Shown here: in pieces, positions 61,435-64,000 of the stretch
Numbering within the stretch: position 1 is the stretch's first letter
Layout: each line of letters starts with the position of its first letter
Assembly (NCBI GenBank): GCA_937928755.1
Contig: CALEZI010000137.1
Location: forward strand, 12,108 to 76,107
Origin: an uncultured Rhodanobacteraceae bacterium
GTDB lineage: Bacteria > Pseudomonadota > Gammaproteobacteria > Xanthomonadales > SZUA-5
Direction of reading: 5' to 3'
Length of the DNA: 64,000 nt
Made by a program: the position numbers and the translations under genes
The notes under the pieces: generated by a model
What the model was told of the DNA's origin: nothing
The model's database searches: none
What the model saw: only the letters and a program-made list of their open reading frames with translations

Positions 61435-61926
61435 ATGTCTGCGACACACAAGCTCGGTGAGTTTCGGCTGCCGGGAATCGATGGCTGGGACCTGCCGCTG
61501 GACCGCTTCGAGGGCGAAGTCGTGCTGGTCGTCAATGTGGCCAGCCGCTGCGGGCTGACCCCGCAGTACGCCGCGCTGGAAGCGCTGCATCGGCAATACA
61601 ACGACCGCGGCTTCCAGGTGCTCGGCATCCCGTGCAATCAGTTTGCCGGCCAAGAGCCGGGCACCGAGGCCGAGATCCAGCAGTTCTGCACGCTCAAGTA
61701 CGATGTCACTTTCCCGATGTCCGGCAAGGTCGAGGTCAACGGTGCGGGGCGCCATCCTTTGTACGATTGGCTCGCGGGTCCCGACGCCGCCCATCCGGGC
61801 AACATCTCGTGGAACTTCGAGAAATTCCTGATCGGCCGCGATGGCAAGGTGATTGCACGCTTCGCGCCCACCGTGAAACCCGATGCGCCCGAGGTGATCG
61901 CGGCCATCGAAAAGGCGTTGGGGTAG
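61435..61926 (+). CDS. Glutathione peroxidase (BtuE-like)
   Basis: A 163-aa thioredoxin-fold peroxidase with catalytic C39 in 'VNVASRCGLTPQY', Q in 'IPCNQFAGQEP' and W in 'SWNFEKFLI'. It reduces hydroperoxides, usually with thioredoxin in this class. ATG 61435 matches the family; the longer frame start at 61390 is unlikely. The stop TAG is 19 bases before a terminator hairpin. Confidence 0.92.
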   Translation: MSATHKLGEFRLPGIDGWDLPLDRFEGEVVLVVNVASRCGLTPQYAALEALHRQYNDRGFQVLGIPCNQFAGQEPGTEAEIQQFCTLKYDVTFPMSGKVEVNGAGRHPLYDWLAGPDAAHPGNISWNFEKFLIGRDGKVIARFAPTVKPDAPEVIAAIEKALG

Positions 61927-61945
61927 GCGCTGCTGCTCTTGTAGT

Positions 61946-61969
61946 GCGGAGCTTGCTCCGCTGCTTTTT
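61946..61969 (+). terminator. Intrinsic terminator after glutathione peroxidase gene
   Basis: GCGGAGC (61946-61952), TT, GCTCCGC (61955-61961), then TGCTTTTTC. Confidence 0.7.
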
Positions 61970-61986
61970 CCGCAATCGAGCCCGGG

Positions 61987-62072
61987 GTAGGGTGGATCCG
62001 CCGCAGGCGAATCCACCAATGCGGATTGCCGCGTCACCGACGGTGGAATCCGCTGCGCGGGTTCCACCCTAC
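61987..62072. repeat. GTAGGGTGGA inverted repeat overlapping the nth stop
   Basis: GTAGGGTGGATCCGCC at the left and GGTTCCACCCTAC at the right give an 86-bp inverted repeat, with internal GGCGAATCCACC/GGTGGAATCC pairing. Its right end provides the TAG stop codon of nth (62069-62071). It is related to the repeat after purK. Confidence 0.8.
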
Positions 62073-62713
62073 GACGGCTCACCGGGCGTCTTCTCCTTGA
62101 ACTCGCACAGATCGCGGATCGGGCATGCCGGGCACTTCGGCTTGCGCGCGATGCACACGTAGCGCCCGTGCAGGATCAGCCAGTGGTGGCAATCGTGCTT
62201 GAACTCGGCCGGCACCAGCCGTTCCAGCCGATCCTCCACTGCGCGCACGTCCTTGCCAGGCGCGATGCCGGTGCGGTTGCTGACGCGGAAGATGTGCGTG
62301 TCCACCGCGATTGTCGGTTGCCCAAAGGCGGTGTTCAGCACCACATTGGCGGTCTTGCGGCCGACGCCCGGCAGCGCCTCCAGCGCGGCCCGATCGGTGG
62401 GTACCTCGCTGCCGTGGCGTTCGATCAGCAAGCGGCACAGTTCGATCACGTGCCTGGCCTTGCTGCGGTACAGGCCGATGGTGCGGATGTAGTCGGCAAG
62501 GCCCTCTTCGCCGAGCGCGAGTATGGTCTCGGGCGTGCCCGCAGCCGGAAACAGCAGCCTGGTCGCCTTGTTCACGCCGACGTCGGTGGCCTGCGCCGAC
62601 AGCACAACGGCGACCAGCAACTGGAACGGCGTGGCGTATTCCAGTTCGGTGGTCGGGTGCGGGTTGAGTTCGCGCAGGCGGCGGAAGATTTCGGTGCGGA
62701 TGGATTTGTTCAT
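62069..62713 (-). CDS. nth: Endonuclease III
   Basis: A 214-aa DNA glycosylase/AP lyase for oxidised pyrimidines. HhH motif 'LPGVGRKTANVV' with K120, D138 in 'VDTHIFRVSNRTG', and the 4Fe-4S ligands C187, C194, C197 and C203 (C-x6-C-x2-C-x5-C) agree with E. coli Nth. ATG 62713 is used; the upstream frame passes through GTGAAA repeats. Confidence 0.95.
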   Translation of the reverse strand: MNKSIRTEIFRRLRELNPHPTTELEYATPFQLLVAVVLSAQATDVGVNKATRLLFPAAGTPETILALGEEGLADYIRTIGLYRSKARHVIELCRLLIERHGSEVPTDRAALEALPGVGRKTANVVLNTAFGQPTIAVDTHIFRVSNRTGIAPGKDVRAVEDRLERLVPAEFKHDCHHWLILHGRYVCIARKPKCPACPIRDLCEFKEKTPGEPS

Positions 62714-62825
62714 GGCCGGGGTGCGAAGGGTGAAAAGTGAAATGTGAAACGTGAAGGGTGAGGCGTGAAAAAGGTTGCGCCACGGCTCTGATTGACGTTT
62801 CACGTTTAACGTTTAACTTTCCCCA
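62714..62825. repeat. GTGAAA-rich inverted repeat
   Basis: GTGAAAAGTGAAATGTGAAACG at about 62728-62760 and complementary TTTCACGTTTAACGTTTAAC at 62798-62817 form an imperfect inverted repeat between nth and the DUF350 gene. Similar GTGAAA clusters are known between genes in xanthomonads. Confidence 0.6.
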
Positions 62826-62869
62826 TTACATCGTTAGTCTTCCCGGCGCTGCGCCTGAGACCCGCCATC

Positions 62870-63271
62870 ATGCCCAACTACCTGTCCAACTTGCCGGAAT
62901 TCGCGGCGTTTTTTGCGACGGGCCTGCTGTTGCTCGCTACCTTCTGGGCGCTCTACACGCTGATCACGCCGCACAGCGAACTCGCACTGATTCGCGCCGG
63001 CAGCCTTTCCGCGGCGGTGATGCTTGCGGGTAGCATGCTCGGCTTCGCCATTCCGGTTACTGTCGCCATGGCGCGCAGCGAGGACGTCATGCAACTGGCG
63101 CAGTGGGGCGGTATCGCCCTGATCGTGCAGTTTGGCGTCTACCTGGTGCTGCGCCTGTCGCACCGCGATCTGCATGAGGCGATCGAACAGGATCGCCTGT
63201 CGGTGGCTTTGTGGGCCGCCACCTTGTCGTTGTGCGCGGGGATCGTCAACGCCGGCGCACAACTCGCCTGA
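62870..63271 (+). CDS. DUF350 membrane protein
   Basis: A 133-aa inner-membrane protein with about four transmembrane helices, typical of DUF350 ('AGSLSAAVMLAGSMLGFAIP', 'ALIVQFGVYLVLRL', 'ALWAATLSLCAGIVNAGA'). The function is unknown; members often occur with membrane-stress genes. It is 29 bases upstream of ppiB. Confidence 0.85.
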   Translation: MPNYLSNLPEFAAFFATGLLLLATFWALYTLITPHSELALIRAGSLSAAVMLAGSMLGFAIPVTVAMARSEDVMQLAQWGGIALIVQFGVYLVLRLSHRDLHEAIEQDRLSVALWAATLSLCAGIVNAGAQLA

Positions 63272-63300
63272 TCTTTTTCTTGACTGATATCGAGGTTCAC

Positions 63301-63813
63301 ATGACTACCCTGACCGCCGTTTTCACCACCGCCCGCGGCACCATCCGCATCAAGCTGACGCCCGATCAGACGCCACTGACCGTCGCCAATTTCGCCAACC
63401 TGGCCAAGCGTGGCTTTTACGATGGCCTCAACTTCCATCGCGTGATCAGCAACTTCATGATCCAGGGCGGTTGCCCGCAAGGCAGCGGCACCGGCGGCCC
63501 CGGCTATCGCTTCGGCGACGAGTTCGTCAGCTCGCTGCGCCACAACAAGGCCGGCATCCTGTCGATGGCCAACGCCGGGCCCGGCACCAACGGCAGCCAG
63601 TTTTTCATCACCCACGGCCCGACGCCGCACCTGGATGGCAAGCACAGCGTGTTCGGCGAGGTCATCGAAGGACAGAACGTGGTCGACTCGATCCGCCAGG
63701 GCGATCGAATCGGCTCGCTGAAGATCGAAGGCGATGTCGATGCCTTCCTTGCCGACCCGCGCGTGGCCGCCAAGGTCGCCGAATGGAACGGCATCCTCGA
63801 CAGCCGTCGCTGA
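63301..63813 (+). CDS. ppiB: Cytoplasmic cyclophilin-type peptidyl-prolyl isomerase
   Basis: A 170-aa cyclophilin: 'GFYDGLNFHRVISNFMIQGG', 'GTGGPGYRFGDEF' and 'SMANAGPGTNGSQFFITHGP' contain the catalytic Arg, Phe and Gln positions. There is no signal peptide, so it acts in the cytoplasm. ATG 63301 is preferred; the frame upstream is within the DUF350 gene region. Confidence 0.94.
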   Translation: MTTLTAVFTTARGTIRIKLTPDQTPLTVANFANLAKRGFYDGLNFHRVISNFMIQGGCPQGSGTGGPGYRFGDEFVSSLRHNKAGILSMANAGPGTNGSQFFITHGPTPHLDGKHSVFGEVIEGQNVVDSIRQGDRIGSLKIEGDVDAFLADPRVAAKVAEWNGILDSRR

Positions 63814-63820
63814 AGCCGCG

Positions 63821-64000
63821 ATGAGCATCAAGAGCGACCACTGGATCCGCCGTCAGGCCGAGGCCAACGGCATGATCGAGCCGTTCGCGCCGGAGCAGGT
63901 GCGCTACGGCGCGGGCGGCCAACGCCTGGTCAGCTATGGCACGTCGAGCTACGGCTACGACGTGCGCTGCGCCGACGAGTTCAAGATCTTCACCAACATC
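63821..64000 (+). CDS. dcd: dCTP deaminase, cut by window end
   Basis: The first 60 residues are visible: 'MSIKSDHWIRRQAEANGMIE', then 'GTSSYGYDVRCADEFKIFTN'. This matches the N terminus of dCTP deaminase, which makes dUTP for dTMP synthesis. The remaining two thirds lie beyond the window. It starts 7 bases after the ppiB stop. Confidence 0.92.
   Translation, partial: MSIKSDHWIRRQAEANGMIEPFAPEQVRYGAGGQRLVSYGTSSYGYDVRCADEFKIFTNI

Noticed and set aside
1..64000. tRNA, rRNA or tmRNA genes
   Set aside because: I looked for T-arm and acceptor-stem patterns in the intergenic regions and saw none; most gaps are explained by repeats, promoters or terminators.

Overview
The window is a GC-rich, gene-dense chromosomal segment of a gammaproteobacterium, most likely of the Lysobacterales (Xanthomonadales) type. 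The evidence is a MurD2-type L-Glu ligase, the petA-petB-petC then sspA-sspB order, two DUF1631 proteins, a bfr/bfd pair, the ugd-uxs-rfaH run and Xanthomonas-like intergenic palindromes. I cannot name a genus. I found about 63 protein genes, no rRNA or tRNA gene, no prophage, no CRISPR array and no complete insertion sequence. Both ends cut ordinary chromosome; the last gene (dcd) runs off the right edge.

Layout. 0-8 kb: a TraB/GumN-like protein without its motif histidines, a DUF4124 protein, a 51-aa lysine-rich protein, murD2-cytochrome b561, a DUF3299/MerC pair that diverges around a Zur-like box, and the ABC-F ATPase yheS. 8-13 kb: an FKBP isomerase, ugd-uxs (UDP-xylose synthesis) and rfaH. 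13-19 kb: the cytochrome bc1 operon, a hemerythrin-PAS-GGDEF cyclase and sspA-sspB. 19-23 kb: a membrane Ser/Thr kinase with a C-terminal FGE-like domain, next to a membrane-anchored double-FHA protein. 23-28 kb: nadC, DUF1631, a Trm112-like protein and purE-purK. 28-33 kb: sodB and a partial kynurenine/3-hydroxyanthranilate catabolic cluster. 33-38 kb: an orphan sensor kinase, dnaB and rplI-rpsR-rpsF. 38-45 kb: bfr and bfd, rppH, a second DUF1631 gene overlapping a PilZ gene, and a Zur-family regulator overlapping a periplasmic M14-like protein. 45-52 kb: OmpA, a cysteine-cluster protein, a small lipase, a phosphotransacylase, an unknown membrane protein, ArsS radical SAM and DUF3016. 52-58 kb: an HDAC-like deacylase, a cobalamin adenosyltransferase with a small membrane protein, a methyltransferase and the ubiquinone hydroxylases ubiH-ubiI. 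58-64 kb: a secreted ExeM-like nuclease, glutathione peroxidase, nth, DUF350, ppiB and dcd.

The most unusual layer is intergenic. At least six families of palindromic or inverted-repeat elements sit almost exclusively between genes. They are five CGCAAAGGA 9-mer elements, two transposase-less MITE-like elements inserted at CTAG, dispersed and tandem copies of a GTCCAGAC-TT-GTCTGGAC palindrome (one array has an exact 42-bp period), and three further palindrome families. Several begin with, or are inserted at, the TAG stop codon of a neighbouring gene. The protein-level observations most worth following are the kinase/pseudo-FGE/FHA pair, the DUF1631-PilZ coupling, the stand-alone ArsS, the motif-less TraB/GumN protein and the SDR without its catalytic Tyr/Lys.
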